This document shows, piece by piece, positions 1 through 8,061 of a DNA stretch of 64,000 nt. The DNA is from Rhodococcoides fascians A44A (GTDB lineage: Bacteria; Actinomycetota; Actinomycetes; Mycobacteriales; Mycobacteriaceae), in the NCBI RefSeq assembly GCF_000760735.1, contig NZ_JMEX01000001.1, positions 1 to 64,000 of the forward strand, written 5' to 3'. The position numbers and the translations under genes were made by a program. Within the stretch, counting starts at the first letter, position 1. Every line of letters starts with the position of its first letter. Under the pieces are notes generated by a model that did not search any database, had not been told where the DNA came from, and worked only from the letters and a program-made list of their open reading frames with translations.

Positions 1-1297
1 CACCGGCAGCGCCAGCGGCTCCGCTGGTACCGGCCTGCCCACCGCCACCGGACGGCGGAGTGGGGGCCGCGCCGGTCGGGGAATCAGGGCTGCGGCCACC
101 GGACTGCGCGGCCGTCGTGGAGGAGGAACTGCCGCCGCCTTGGGAGGAGGTCATCTGCATCACCGCACCGGTCGCAGCCCCCGTGCCGACCCCGATCCCG
201 GCGAGCGCCGCCGCCCCCGATCCACCGCCCGAGGCCGCAACGGCGGGCATGATCAGGCGCAGCAACACCGGCAGGCACAGGCACGACAGCGCGAGTAGTG
301 CCATGCCGCACAGCCGCGACATCGCATCGTCGCCGCCCGCAGTCCACAGTGCGAGGGCGTAAACACCGCCGGAGAGCAGCGGAAACAACACCGTGGCGAG
401 AGCGAAGCCGAGCATCTTCTTGTACGCCTGCTCACCGGCGACGGTGCCCGAGCCGGCGGCCGCGAACGGCAAGAACCCGGCGACGGCGATGATCAGCGCG
501 TATTGAATGACCACGAACACCGCTTGGACCAGTGCGCCGACGATGCCGAGGATCCCGAAGATGAACATCAGTCCGGCCGAGAGCTCCCCGGAAATCTGTG
601 TGACGTCGAGGAGGTTGCCCAGGACGTCGCCGATGTTGCCGCGGGCGGCGTCGTCGACGAGCCAGCGGCCCATCGCCACTGACCCTGCGTGCGCGGCGAC
701 GAGAACCGGCGCGAACGTCGAGGCTGCAAAGACGGTCCGCACCAACAGGCGGGCCGATTCGTAGGCGCGTTCGCTACGGGCAGCGGCGTGCGCGAACGCC
801 AGACGCACCATCGACACCGCGATCGAGACAGCCAGCACCGAGGCAGTGATCCAGTACAGATACCCGTGAAAGGCCCCCACCGAGGCCGGGTCGGCCAGAT
901 CGGGCAGCGGAATGTTCAGCCACCAGGTGAACATCAGATTGATCGCCTCACCGAAACCCTCGAGGAACGCCTGCGCTGCCTCCCCGACAGCCCCGGAGGC
1001 GGCCCATTCGGTCACCTTGCCGACCGCAGCGCCAGGATCAGCGACAGCAGCCACTCCGGTGCACACGGTGCCTGCGCCGATGCCCCCGATCAATGGGACA
1101 TCAGCGACCGCGTCGGGAAGTGCGTCGCACAGCCCGAACAGGCCGTCATCACCGGAATCTTCGGCAGCGGGCGCTTGTTCGCTGGTGTCGGAGTCGGCTG
1201 GTTGCGCGGACGCGGTGGGAGCGATGAGCAGAGCGCTCAGTCCCACGAGCAGAGCGAGTATCAGCGCGCGTAGTAGCCGCGTAGTCGTGGTCACCAT
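1..1297 (-). CDS. TrbL/VirB6-like polytopic membrane protein (partial, runs off the window)
   Basis: The frame is open from an ATG at 1297 to the window edge, so the C-terminus is missing. The product starts with an Arg-rich signal peptide or first membrane segment. A short Cys-containing periplasmic stretch and about five or six hydrophobic segments follow, then a Gly/Ser/Thr-rich low-complexity tail. This architecture is typical of TrbL/VirB6 inner-membrane channel components of conjugative type IV secretion systems. The start overlaps the stop of the preceding gene (ATGGTGA), which indicates translational coupling. It is the most downstream gene visible in the minus-strand conjugation operon. 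The family is inferred from topology and context, not from a motif. Confidence 0.72.
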   Translation of the reverse strand, partial: MVTTTTRLLRALILALLVGLSALLIAPTASAQPADSDTSEQAPAAEDSGDDGLFGLCDALPDAVADVPLIGGIGAGTVCTGVAAVADPGAAVGKVTEWAASGAVGEAAQAFLEGFGEAINLMFTWWLNIPLPDLADPASVGAFHGYLYWITASVLAVSIAVSMVRLAFAHAAARSERAYESARLLVRTVFAASTFAPVLVAAHAGSVAMGRWLVDDAARGNIGDVLGNLLDVTQISGELSAGLMFIFGILGIVGALVQAVFVVIQYALIIAVAGFLPFAAAGSGTVAGEQAYKKMLGFALATVLFPLLSGGVYALALWTAGGDDAMSRLCGMALLALSCLCLPVLLRLIMPAVAASGGGSGAAALAGIGVGTGAATGAVMQMTSSQGGGSSSSTTAAQSGGRSPDSPTGAAPTPPSGGGGQAGTSGAAGAAG

Positions 1298-2160
1298 CGT
1301 GTCCACCCGTTCAGCGTGGAAATCTGCGGTAACGGGGTTTGCACATCTGTGAGACGAATCTTCCATCCGTCGGCAGTCCACACGAGCGAGTTCTGTCCGA
1401 CGTTCCACCGTCCACCGCCGGTGATGGGCAAGGCGTACTGCACGACCGCGAAATCGCCGCTGTAGGAGGTGATCTTGAAGGCTTCCGGGAACACCAGAGC
1501 TCGACCGACTTGGAAGTTCTCATCTCCGCTGGCTTCGAGACGGGCGCGTTGACGTTCGATCACCCCGGGATCGGCAACATACTGCTTGTCGTATGTGGCC
1601 CAGAGATCTTCACCGCTGCGCAGACCGCGCGCTCCGATATGAAAACCGGCCAGTGCTGCGCCTTGCGGTGTGCGGGCGAAGCCGTACGCGAGGCGTCCTT
1701 CGATGCGGGTGGGCCCGTCGGAGGTGGAGAACGGCGCTACTGTTGCGCCGATGCGTTCCCATCTGATGCCCTCCGGCGCCGGAACGGGTGTTCCAGTGAT
1801 GAAAGGAGGTCGCTCTCCGGGATCGTTCTGGGTCAGCACCTGGCCTTGTTCGTTGATCGGTACGGAGATCTCGCGGCCGAACGGGTCTGCGATGGACGGT
1901 CCGAAACCATCGACGCCACTCGGATCGGGTTGTGGGGCAGTGGTTGTCGAGACGGTCACCGGGGACGCCGGCGGCGCGGCAGTGGGAGCATCGTCGCCGC
2001 GGCCACGGACGACGACGATCAACACCAACACCACCACGAGGACCACGACCGCAGCGGAGAAGTAGCCGGTGGTGCGAGAGGTCGCCAGCCACTTGGTTTT
2101 CGGATGCGTGTCGAGCCAGCCGGAGGAATCGGTGTCAGGGGTGGTGGGTGATTCTTTCAT
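1291..2160 (-). CDS. Single-pass membrane protein of the conjugation operon
   Basis: The 289-aa product has a short cytoplasmic N-terminus, one membrane segment at about residues 33-52, a Pro/Thr linker and an extracytoplasmic domain. It shares two motifs with the neighbouring lipoprotein (2212-2934): a G-Y-x(3)-T/R-PQGA stretch and a C-terminal L-x-G-F/W ending, so the two look paralogous. Such anchored domains in Gram-positive conjugation systems often play the VirB8/TcpC scaffold role, but that is inference from topology. It is coupled to the TrbL-like gene by a 7-nt overlap. Confidence 0.7.
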   Translation of the reverse strand: MKESPTTPDTDSSGWLDTHPKTKWLATSRTTGYFSAAVVVLVVVLVLIVVVRGRGDDAPTAAPPASPVTVSTTTAPQPDPSGVDGFGPSIADPFGREISVPINEQGQVLTQNDPGERPPFITGTPVPAPEGIRWERIGATVAPFSTSDGPTRIEGRLAYGFARTPQGAALAGFHIGARGLRSGEDLWATYDKQYVADPGVIERQRARLEASGDENFQVGRALVFPEAFKITSYSGDFAVVQYALPITGGGRWNVGQNSLVWTADGWKIRLTDVQTPLPQISTLNGWTRW

Positions 2161-2211
2161 CGCGGGTTCGGCGACCTTTCCGGGTACGAGAGCGGCGGCG
2201 GGCGTCAGTGG

Positions 2212-2934
2212 TCAGTCGGTGTCGGCGGAGAAGGCGGTGAACCCGTCGAGCGAGGCCAGCGCGACGGGATCGGTATCGGCGGGGGCGTCCCACTCGGCAT
2301 CGGCGGCCGCGTCACCGCTGGTGCCGTCGCCACCGGTGTCGGGGGCGGGGAGGGCGATCTTCCAGTCGTCCCCGCGCCAGAGCACGGTCACCGGGACGGA
2401 AGTGAGTTGCCCGCCGGGCATGGTTGTGACCAGGTCGATGTCGGCTTGTTCGTCGCGATACTCGGCGACCCGAAACCCGCTGAACGTCGCCGTCGACGCC
2501 GGATCGGCCGGTGCGGTGATCGACGCGCCTGCACGGGCGACCGCGTAAGAATCGCGGCCGGCACCGGCCGCAACGAGGGTCGAGGTGGTCTGTGCCCACG
2601 CAGAATCCGGGGCCAGCGCCAGGCGGGTTTGCCCTTGAATCGCGGCCAGGACAGCACCCTGCGGGGTGTGGGAATACCCGGTCGGGGCCGCAGAGGTGAT
2701 GTTGTCGGTGGGTCCGTCGACGCCGGAGTAGGGCACTTGCACGCCCTGATAAGGCTGCCAGGTCACTTGCGCCGGGGCGGCGGCCGTGTCGACGGGCCGA
2801 GCGTTGTCGGCGACGGTATCGCCATCGTCGCCGCTATTGCCGCATCCGGCGATAGCCGCGATGGCCGCGGCAGCGACCACAACGGCGGCGCCGCGTCGCC
2901 TGTGTGTTCGGAATCTGTTGCGCTGCTTCGTCAT
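2212..2934 (-). CDS. Lipoprotein of the conjugation operon
   Basis: The product is 240 aa. The ATG at 2934 is preferred over an upstream in-frame start because it is preceded by AGGAAC. An Arg-rich n-region, an Ala-rich h-region and a lipobox ending IAGC give a clear lipoprotein signal, so the domain is anchored outside the membrane. The mature part carries the TPQGA motif shared with the membrane protein encoded by 1291-2160 and a similar C-terminal LDGF ending. The paired arrangement suggests two envelope subunits of one transfer machine; the exact role is unknown. Confidence 0.72.
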   Translation of the reverse strand: MTKQRNRFRTHRRRGAAVVVAAAAIAAIAGCGNSGDDGDTVADNARPVDTAAAPAQVTWQPYQGVQVPYSGVDGPTDNITSAAPTGYSHTPQGAVLAAIQGQTRLALAPDSAWAQTTSTLVAAGAGRDSYAVARAGASITAPADPASTATFSGFRVAEYRDEQADIDLVTTMPGGQLTSVPVTVLWRGDDWKIALPAPDTGGDGTSGDAAADAEWDAPADTDPVALASLDGFTAFSADTD

Positions 2935-2983
2935 GTGTTGTTCCTGTCGGTAGTTCGCGGGCCGGGTTTGTCGGTGTTGCCGG

Positions 2984-3280
2984 TCAGAGGAGGATCGGGG
3001 CCCAGCCACCGCTGGTGCCGACGACGACGGCGCAGACCGCGACGATCGCTATACGTTTTTCGCCTTCGCCGAGTTGTCCGTGCTGGTGGTAGGCGACGGC
3101 CAGGTACACCCCGGCCATGACCCCGGCGACTGCGAGCGCGCCCGTCACTCCCCAGAAGAACCAACGACCGAGCTGCTCGAACTGCGCGGTCACCTCAGCC
3201 GGTGGGTCTCTGCGGTCGTCCCCGGACGGGATTTGTGCGAGCACAGTCGCCGATAGGGCTGCGAGGGCGGGCGCTTTCAT
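2984..3280 (-). CDS. Small membrane protein (pilin/VirB2-like or accessory)
   Basis: The product is 98 aa. Its ATG at 3280 overlaps the stop of the preceding gene by one base, which fixes the start; a longer reading upstream is out of character. It begins with a signal-like hydrophobic stretch, then a charged region, then two hydrophobic segments (about residues 40-62 and 75-95). Together with the next gene upstream it forms a pair of small two-helix membrane proteins, as expected for TrbC/VirB2-type subunits. No catalytic motif is visible. Confidence 0.6.
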   Translation of the reverse strand: MKAPALAALSATVLAQIPSGDDRRDPPAEVTAQFEQLGRWFFWGVTGALAVAGVMAGVYLAVAYHQHGQLGEGEKRIAIVAVCAVVVGTSGGWAPILL

Positions 3281-3612
3281 CAGAAGGCGAGCGTGTTGAC
3301 CAGTACCGTTGCGGTGCCGGCGAACACGGCCCCGATACCGATGGCCGCCAGCCCCATCTGCTGGCCGCGGGTGTTGGTGCCGTCCTGGTGACCGATCGCG
3401 AACTTCACTCCGGCGAAGACACCGACGACGGCCAGCACAGCGACCCCGACCCACAGGGCGATGTTCATCAGCATCTGGTACTTCGCTTCCCCGGGCGGGG
3501 CCTGCACGCCGGACGGGCCGACCTGCGCGAGCACATCCGGGGCCGAGGCAGCCTGGGCTGCGAATGCGGTGTCGGTGAGTGTGTAGAGGGTGTGAACGAG
3601 CATGGTGTTCAT
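3280..3612 (-). CDS. VirB2/TrbC-like small two-helix membrane protein
   Basis: The 110-aa product starts at an ATG at 3612 behind a GAAAGG ribosome binding site. An N-terminal hydrophobic leader with an Ala-rich cleavage-like region is followed by two transmembrane helices (about 50-70 and 85-108) separated by a short charged loop containing HQDG. This is the layout of TrbC/VirB2 pilin-like proteins. It is coupled to the next small membrane protein (TGATG overlap). Assignment is by size, topology and operon context. Confidence 0.65.
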   Translation of the reverse strand: MNTMLVHTLYTLTDTAFAAQAASAPDVLAQVGPSGVQAPPGEAKYQMLMNIALWVGVAVLAVVGVFAGVKFAIGHQDGTNTRGQQMGLAAIGIGAVFAGTATVLVNTLAF

Positions 3613-3691
3613 GGCCTTTCGTGTAAGGGCGGGTTTACTCGTGTGGGTTCGGTTCGGTGTGAATCTGGATCAGACGGCGGTCGACCGGCGA

Positions 3692-4327
3692 TCACGGCGG
3701 TTTCAGCGCAGCCGCGGCGGCGGCGAGCAGGCCGGGGTGCAAGTGCTCGCGGATCGGGGCGACCGGCACGGCGCGGAGATCACCTCGGGCGCGTTTGTCG
3801 GCTGGCAGGACCGAGTGCGGCCCCCACGAGGGCAGATCGGAGGGCAGCAGGTGCCGCCAGGGTTCGATCCAGCCCAGACGCCACGCGGCCGGGGCGAGGG
3901 ATTCGACACGGTCCAGTTCGCGGGTGATGTCGCGGCTGCGGGGACGGTCGGTGTAGGGGACAGTGATCAAACCCAACAGCCGGATCTGCTCGGGGATCTC
4001 CTTGTTGTGGTGCGCCATCAACACCCGGTGCGCGGCGGCGAGGCCGGCGGCGTCGGCGCGGGCGACGATCGCCACCAGCGGCGAATCCCCGTGTCCGCCG
4101 GACGGCCACCGGCGCTGTGCATCCCCGGCCCACTCCAACGAGGCGGTCAGGGTGGAGACCGCGGAGCCGCCGTGCGCGCCCAATAACCACACGAGCGGAT
4201 GGTCCGCGCACTCCGGGGTGCGGGGGACAGGACCGGGCCATACCCGGGCGCCGCCCGCCGGGATCTCGGCCGGCGCGTGCGGCGGGTCCGGTTCATCGCC
4301 GTGCGAGCGCAGGTGGGGGATGCTCAT
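3692..4327 (-). CDS. Degenerate P-loop protein of the conjugation operon (DUF6668-like)
   Basis: The product is 211 aa. The ATG at 4327 overlaps the upstream stop as ATGA, so the longer N-terminal extension is rejected. Residues about 45-65 contain WLLGAHGGSAVSTL, which resembles a MinD/ParA Walker A loop that has lost its lysines. The rest contains short patterns (V-A-R near mid-protein and the W-x-E-x-W-R segment) that I associate from memory with DUF6668 proteins near actinobacterial transfer genes. No transmembrane helix is apparent, so it is probably cytosolic. It may act with the MinD-like protein encoded at 8058, which has the same GAHGGS core. Confidence 0.6.
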   Translation of the reverse strand: MSIPHLRSHGDEPDPPHAPAEIPAGGARVWPGPVPRTPECADHPLVWLLGAHGGSAVSTLTASLEWAGDAQRRWPSGGHGDSPLVAIVARADAAGLAAAHRVLMAHHNKEIPEQIRLLGLITVPYTDRPRSRDITRELDRVESLAPAAWRLGWIEPWRHLLPSDLPSWGPHSVLPADKRARGDLRAVPVAPIREHLHPGLLAAAAAALKPP

Positions 4328-4914
4328 CGCACGTTCACCCCGCTCACAGCCCAACCACCCGAGGCGGTGCGGGTAGCGGTGGTGTAGATCGCGAGCGGGG
4401 CAAGCTGCTCGGTCTCGGTACCGGAGGCATCGACGACGGCTTGGTGCACCGCAACGACCCGGGCAACAGTGCTCTCGGTGTCGGCAGGGTGATCATCACT
4501 CGCGACGACTGCGGTCGCGGTGATCGTGGCTTCGTCGGCTTTCCACTGCTCCCAGGTGTTGCCGGTGACGGGGGCGAGCGCGGAGTAGGAGACACCGAGG
4601 CGGTCCAGATAGCCGGGGTCGAGCAACGTGGCCGCCGAGTCGATATCGACGCCCTTCTGGTTTTGTGTGGCGGGGTGGTAGGAGTACAGGGTCGACAGGG
4701 CGGCGGTCATCACGGCTTCCGGATCGCACAGGTCCGCTCGGCTGAACTGGTCGATCCCGGCGCTGCACGCCGGGGCGGGAGCAGCGGTGGTGGTCGGCAG
4801 TGCGGGGTCGGTGGATGTTCCACAACCGACGATGGTGGCTGTGAGCGCGGCGAGGGCGGCAGCCGCGGCGGCCGTCCGAACTCGGTGGTTCGGTCGGTGT
4901 GTTCTGGTGTTCAT
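4324..4914 (-). CDS. Lipoprotein of the conjugation operon
   Basis: The 196-aa product starts with Arg-rich and Ala-rich segments ending in a TIVGC lipobox, so it should be lipid-anchored outside the cytoplasmic membrane. An AGGAG site lies eight bases upstream of the ATG. The start overlaps the NlpC/P60 gene stop as ATGA, and its own stop overlaps the next gene the same way. The mature domain (about residues 50-195) resembles a small NTF2-like fold in length and strand pattern, but I recognise no motif. It is probably an envelope subunit of the transfer machinery. Confidence 0.68.
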   Translation of the reverse strand: MNTRTHRPNHRVRTAAAAAALAALTATIVGCGTSTDPALPTTTAAPAPACSAGIDQFSRADLCDPEAVMTAALSTLYSYHPATQNQKGVDIDSAATLLDPGYLDRLGVSYSALAPVTGNTWEQWKADEATITATAVVASDDHPADTESTVARVVAVHQAVVDASGTETEQLAPLAIYTTATRTASGGWAVSGVNVR

Positions 4915-6131
4915 CCGAATCTCCTGACATACATCGTTTCTCCTGAAAAGTCGGACAGAGGTTGTACTTTCACGACGTCCCCGGACTGCGGGGCGTTGAG
5001 CAACATCTCGGTGCCGTTCGGGGTGCCGTAGTAGATGCCGACGTGATGGGTGTTGCCGCCGGATCCGAAATAGATCAGATCGCCGGGCTGTTTCTGATCC
5101 AGCGGAATGTCCTGCCCGCGTGGGTCGTAGAGCTGTCCGGGGGCGCTAGTGTCGCCGGTGTAGTGATCGAGACTGATCGCCCCACCGGAGGCTTGGAAGA
5201 CGGCGTACAGGGTCAGGCCGGAGCAGTCGAACCCGGTTTTGCCGGTGTCTCCGTGGGCATCGGCTGCGCCGCCGCCGTCACTGATTCCGTTGGTGGGACC
5301 GCCCGAGTTGCCGCCGCCCCACGCGTAGGGGGTGCCGAGCCAGCGCATCGCAGCGGCGATGACGTTCGCACCGAACGGGCCACCGGGAGTGAAGGTCGGG
5401 CCGTTCGGATTGGACACCCCTTCCGCGCAGCCGGCCGCTGATCCGCCGTCGACGACCGTGGTCGCCTCGGCCGTCGCAGCTGTGCCGGCGTCGGCGAGGA
5501 TCTGCTTGTCGGCGGCGGAGAGTTCCCCGCCAGCGCCTTTGAGCTCGTCGTAGAGGGTGCGGGCGAGCGTTTCGTCGTCGGCGTAAGCGTCGGGATACGC
5601 CGAGCCCTGGACAGTTTGGGCGGCAACGGTGACCGGCATCGACTCCCACCCCGGAACCGCGAGCAATGCCTCGTAGAACAACCGGTTCGCGGTCGTCTGA
5701 TTCATCAGGGTCGGGGTGTCGCCCCAGATCGTGACCTGCTGCTGATAGCTGTTGACCGATAGGTGATCCGAGCCGACACCGTCGTGCGGGTAGTTCAGCG
5801 AGTCGGGGACATTGGAGTTCGCGAGCAGACGGAACGACGATTCCTGCGACTGTGTCGCCAGGGCGACGATGATGCCTTGCTCGGAGACACCCATAGCTTC
5901 ACCGATCGCCACCGACTGCTTGGCGATCGCGAGCTGGCGATCGCCAAGCCCTGCTGTGCCACCGCCCGCGCTGCCGACCTCCCCGGAGGCCTCCGCAGTG
6001 CCGGGGACGGTGCAGTCGGGGCCGGAGGAGACGAACAGCACCACCACCGACACCACCAGCCCGAGCAGTAGCGCGGCGGCCGCGGCGACGATCTTCGTCG
6101 CCGCGCCGGTGCTGCCGCTGTTGCCGGGCAT
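4911..6131 (-). CDS. Membrane-anchored peptidoglycan hydrolase: lytic transglycosylase-like plus NlpC/P60
   Basis: The 406-aa product has one membrane helix (about 14-36), a transglycosylase-like segment around residues 70-190 (ESSF, then an N-S-Y-Q-Q stretch) and a C-terminal NlpC/P60 domain from about 255. Residues visible in the latter are Cys303 in the FDCSG motif and His363 in HHVGIYYG, with a third polar position near Asn379. Such bifunctional wall hydrolases open the peptidoglycan locally for Gram-positive conjugation channels. Coupled overlap with the downstream lipoprotein gene supports a role in the transfer apparatus. Confidence 0.88.
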   Translation of the reverse strand: MPGNSGSTGAATKIVAAAAALLLGLVVSVVVLFVSSGPDCTVPGTAEASGEVGSAGGGTAGLGDRQLAIAKQSVAIGEAMGVSEQGIIVALATQSQESSFRLLANSNVPDSLNYPHDGVGSDHLSVNSYQQQVTIWGDTPTLMNQTTANRLFYEALLAVPGWESMPVTVAAQTVQGSAYPDAYADDETLARTLYDELKGAGGELSAADKQILADAGTAATAEATTVVDGGSAAGCAEGVSNPNGPTFTPGGPFGANVIAAAMRWLGTPYAWGGGNSGGPTNGISDGGGAADAHGDTGKTGFDCSGLTLYAVFQASGGAISLDHYTGDTSAPGQLYDPRGQDIPLDQKQPGDLIYFGSGGNTHHVGIYYGTPNGTEMLLNAPQSGDVVKVQPLSDFSGETMYVRRFG

Positions 6132-6205
6132 CTGCGGTCCTCCTCTCGGTCTCGTTGATGAATCGGTGGTGTAGGTGCGGGGTCAGTACAGGGCGGGGAA
6201 GGTCC

Positions 6206-7903
6206 TCACTCCTGCACGCCGGACTCGGCGGCGTCCGGTGCCGTCGGCGCTATGGTCACGGGCGCCATCGTCGGCAACGTCTGCGAGGTCGGTGCACCAG
6301 GCGCTGCGGTTCCACTCGTCGTCGACGAGCCTGTAGGCGACGATGTGGTGGTACGCGTCGTCGGCGGCACCGTGGAGCTGGTGGCTGTCGTGTTCTCATT
6401 GGTCAGGGCGTTCGCGAGGCGGGTGAACCATTCGACGGTGAACTTCGCTGGGGTCTGGCCGGTATCGGTGACCGGGACCTGGTCGTAGGTGCCGTGCAGG
6501 CGCACGGTGTCCCAGTAGCGGACATCGGTCGCCAAGGTGAGAAGGCCCTTGTTGTCTTCGATGCCTTGGGTGATCTCGTGGTAGATCTTGCGTTGAACCG
6601 AGGAGATCGTGGCCGGTGGGAACAGCGAGACCACCGCGGCGCCGACCTTCGCACCGAGCGAGGCCAGCGCGGCGGGCGGGTTCGCCAGCCCGACGGTGGC
6701 GAGTTCGGTGATGGTGGCGGGGGTGAGGACTTTCTTCGCTACGGTCACCGCGGCGCCGAGGCCCATGACCCCGGCTTTGACGACGGCGCGGACGATCTTC
6801 GCGTCCGCTTCCGGGGTGTCGGAGGACGGCGCGGAGTTCTCCGCCAGGCGCCCGAGCACCGTCTCGCCTCCCGAGGTGACCTGGAAGCGTCCGTTTTTGA
6901 AGTCGACGTCCTCGTTCACCACATCGGCGGCGGTGCGCAGCGATGCGCCGCCGACCGCACCGGCAAGGTCGATCAACGTCCGCTGGGGGTCCTGTTCTTG
7001 TAGGTGCAGTTGACCGGAGATATTGGTCACCACCTGCGCGAGGGTCGACTGCGCGGGCAGAGAGCAGGCTAGATCGCCGGGGGTGCAGAACTGCGCGACC
7101 CGGCCCGAGAGTTGTCCGAACGCCGATGAGCTCGATGGTGTGGGACTCGATGTCGACGACGTTCCGGATGTGGTGGAGCTGCTGCCGATGCGCACCGACG
7201 CCGAGGCGGTGGTGTCGGAGGGTGCGATACCGCCGCCGTCCGCAGCCGGCGCGGTGACCGTCAACCCGTCGAGATCGGACGAGGGCACGCCGGGAGGGGC
7301 GGCAGGGGAATCGGGGTTCGACGATCCGGGGAACACCGGCGACGACGCGGGCCGGGTGGGATCGGAGAACAACGCGACTGCGGCAACGTCTTTCGCCGGA
7401 ATCGGGCCGTCTCCGGCGCCGATGGCGCGGGCGATTTCCGAGGCGACCTGCGCGCCTTGAGAGTATCCGGTCAACGCGACCGGGGAGCCGGGGCAGCGGG
7501 CGGCGTAGTCGGAGAGAAAATCCAGACCTGCGCTGACGCCGTCGGCGATGGACTGCGCGTAGGGCAGATCGCTGCTGTCCCCGGCTTTTCCGCCGAAGCT
7601 CGCCGCGTACGGCACGAGCGTGCGGCCGATGTCGTCGGCGGCCAAGCGCAGCGGAATGGTGATCGCGGTGCCCAAGAATCCGGTATCGACGTCGGTGGCC
7701 TCCAAGTCGCCGGATTCACCGGTGCCCTGCCAGCCGAAGACATGCAGCACATCGCACCCGGAAGCGGGTTGCTCGGCGGGGGCGATCGGTGTCGCTGTCG
7801 CCACGCCGCCGCCTGCCACGAGCGCCGTCGTGAGGGCGGTCGCAGTGAGAGAGCGCAGCACCAGCGCTCGGCGGAGAGGCGGTGCGGTGGAGGTAGTGGT
7901 CAT
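6206..7903 (-). CDS. Secreted cutinase-family serine esterase with inserted and C-terminal extensions
   Basis: The 565-aa product has an N-terminal signal peptide (about 1-38) and a cutinase-like alpha/beta hydrolase domain. The nucleophile Ser148 lies in GYSQG, and a disulfide-flanked acid motif C-T-P-G-D-x-x-C lies near 273-280. About 90 residues between them are Pro/Ser/Thr-rich and seem inserted. A long C-terminal region and a Thr/Pro-rich tail follow; typical cutinases are about 200-250 aa. It probably hydrolyses esters or cell-envelope lipids outside the cell. Its place inside the conjugation operon, coupled to a 53-aa ORF, suggests envelope remodelling during mating (inference). Confidence 0.82.
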   Translation of the reverse strand: MTTTSTAPPLRRALVLRSLTATALTTALVAGGGVATATPIAPAEQPASGCDVLHVFGWQGTGESGDLEATDVDTGFLGTAITIPLRLAADDIGRTLVPYAASFGGKAGDSSDLPYAQSIADGVSAGLDFLSDYAARCPGSPVALTGYSQGAQVASEIARAIGAGDGPIPAKDVAAVALFSDPTRPASSPVFPGSSNPDSPAAPPGVPSSDLDGLTVTAPAADGGGIAPSDTTASASVRIGSSSTTSGTSSTSSPTPSSSSAFGQLSGRVAQFCTPGDLACSLPAQSTLAQVVTNISGQLHLQEQDPQRTLIDLAGAVGGASLRTAADVVNEDVDFKNGRFQVTSGGETVLGRLAENSAPSSDTPEADAKIVRAVVKAGVMGLGAAVTVAKKVLTPATITELATVGLANPPAALASLGAKVGAAVVSLFPPATISSVQRKIYHEITQGIEDNKGLLTLATDVRYWDTVRLHGTYDQVPVTDTGQTPAKFTVEWFTRLANALTNENTTATSSTVPPTTRTTTSSPTGSSTTSGTAAPGAPTSQTLPTMAPVTIAPTAPDAAESGVQE

Positions 7904-8061
7904 AGGTTGCTCCCGTGGTTGCGTAGTGGGCTTGAATGCGGTGCGCTGTAGTGGCTGAACACGATTCGGTGAATGCGTTCGGTTTCACTGATCGGTGACG
8001 CGGCGATCGGGGCGTCGGGGTGGCGTTGACGTTGCCGGCCAGCGTCGGTGGGTGCGGTCAT
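7900..8061 (-). CDS. 53-aa coupled small protein between MinD-like ATPase and cutinase
   Basis: This short frame begins with an ATG that overlaps the upstream ATPase stop (ATGA) and ends with a stop that overlaps the cutinase start (ATGA). Exact four-base coupling on both sides is strong evidence for a translated gene. The product is polar and has no membrane helix. The central segment ISETERIHRIVF could form an amphipathic helix. I do not recognise a family. It may simply carry ribosomes through to the cutinase start, or act as a small adaptor. Confidence 0.55.
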   Translation of the reverse strand: MTAPTDAGRQRQRHPDAPIAASPISETERIHRIVFSHYSAPHSSPLRNHGSNL

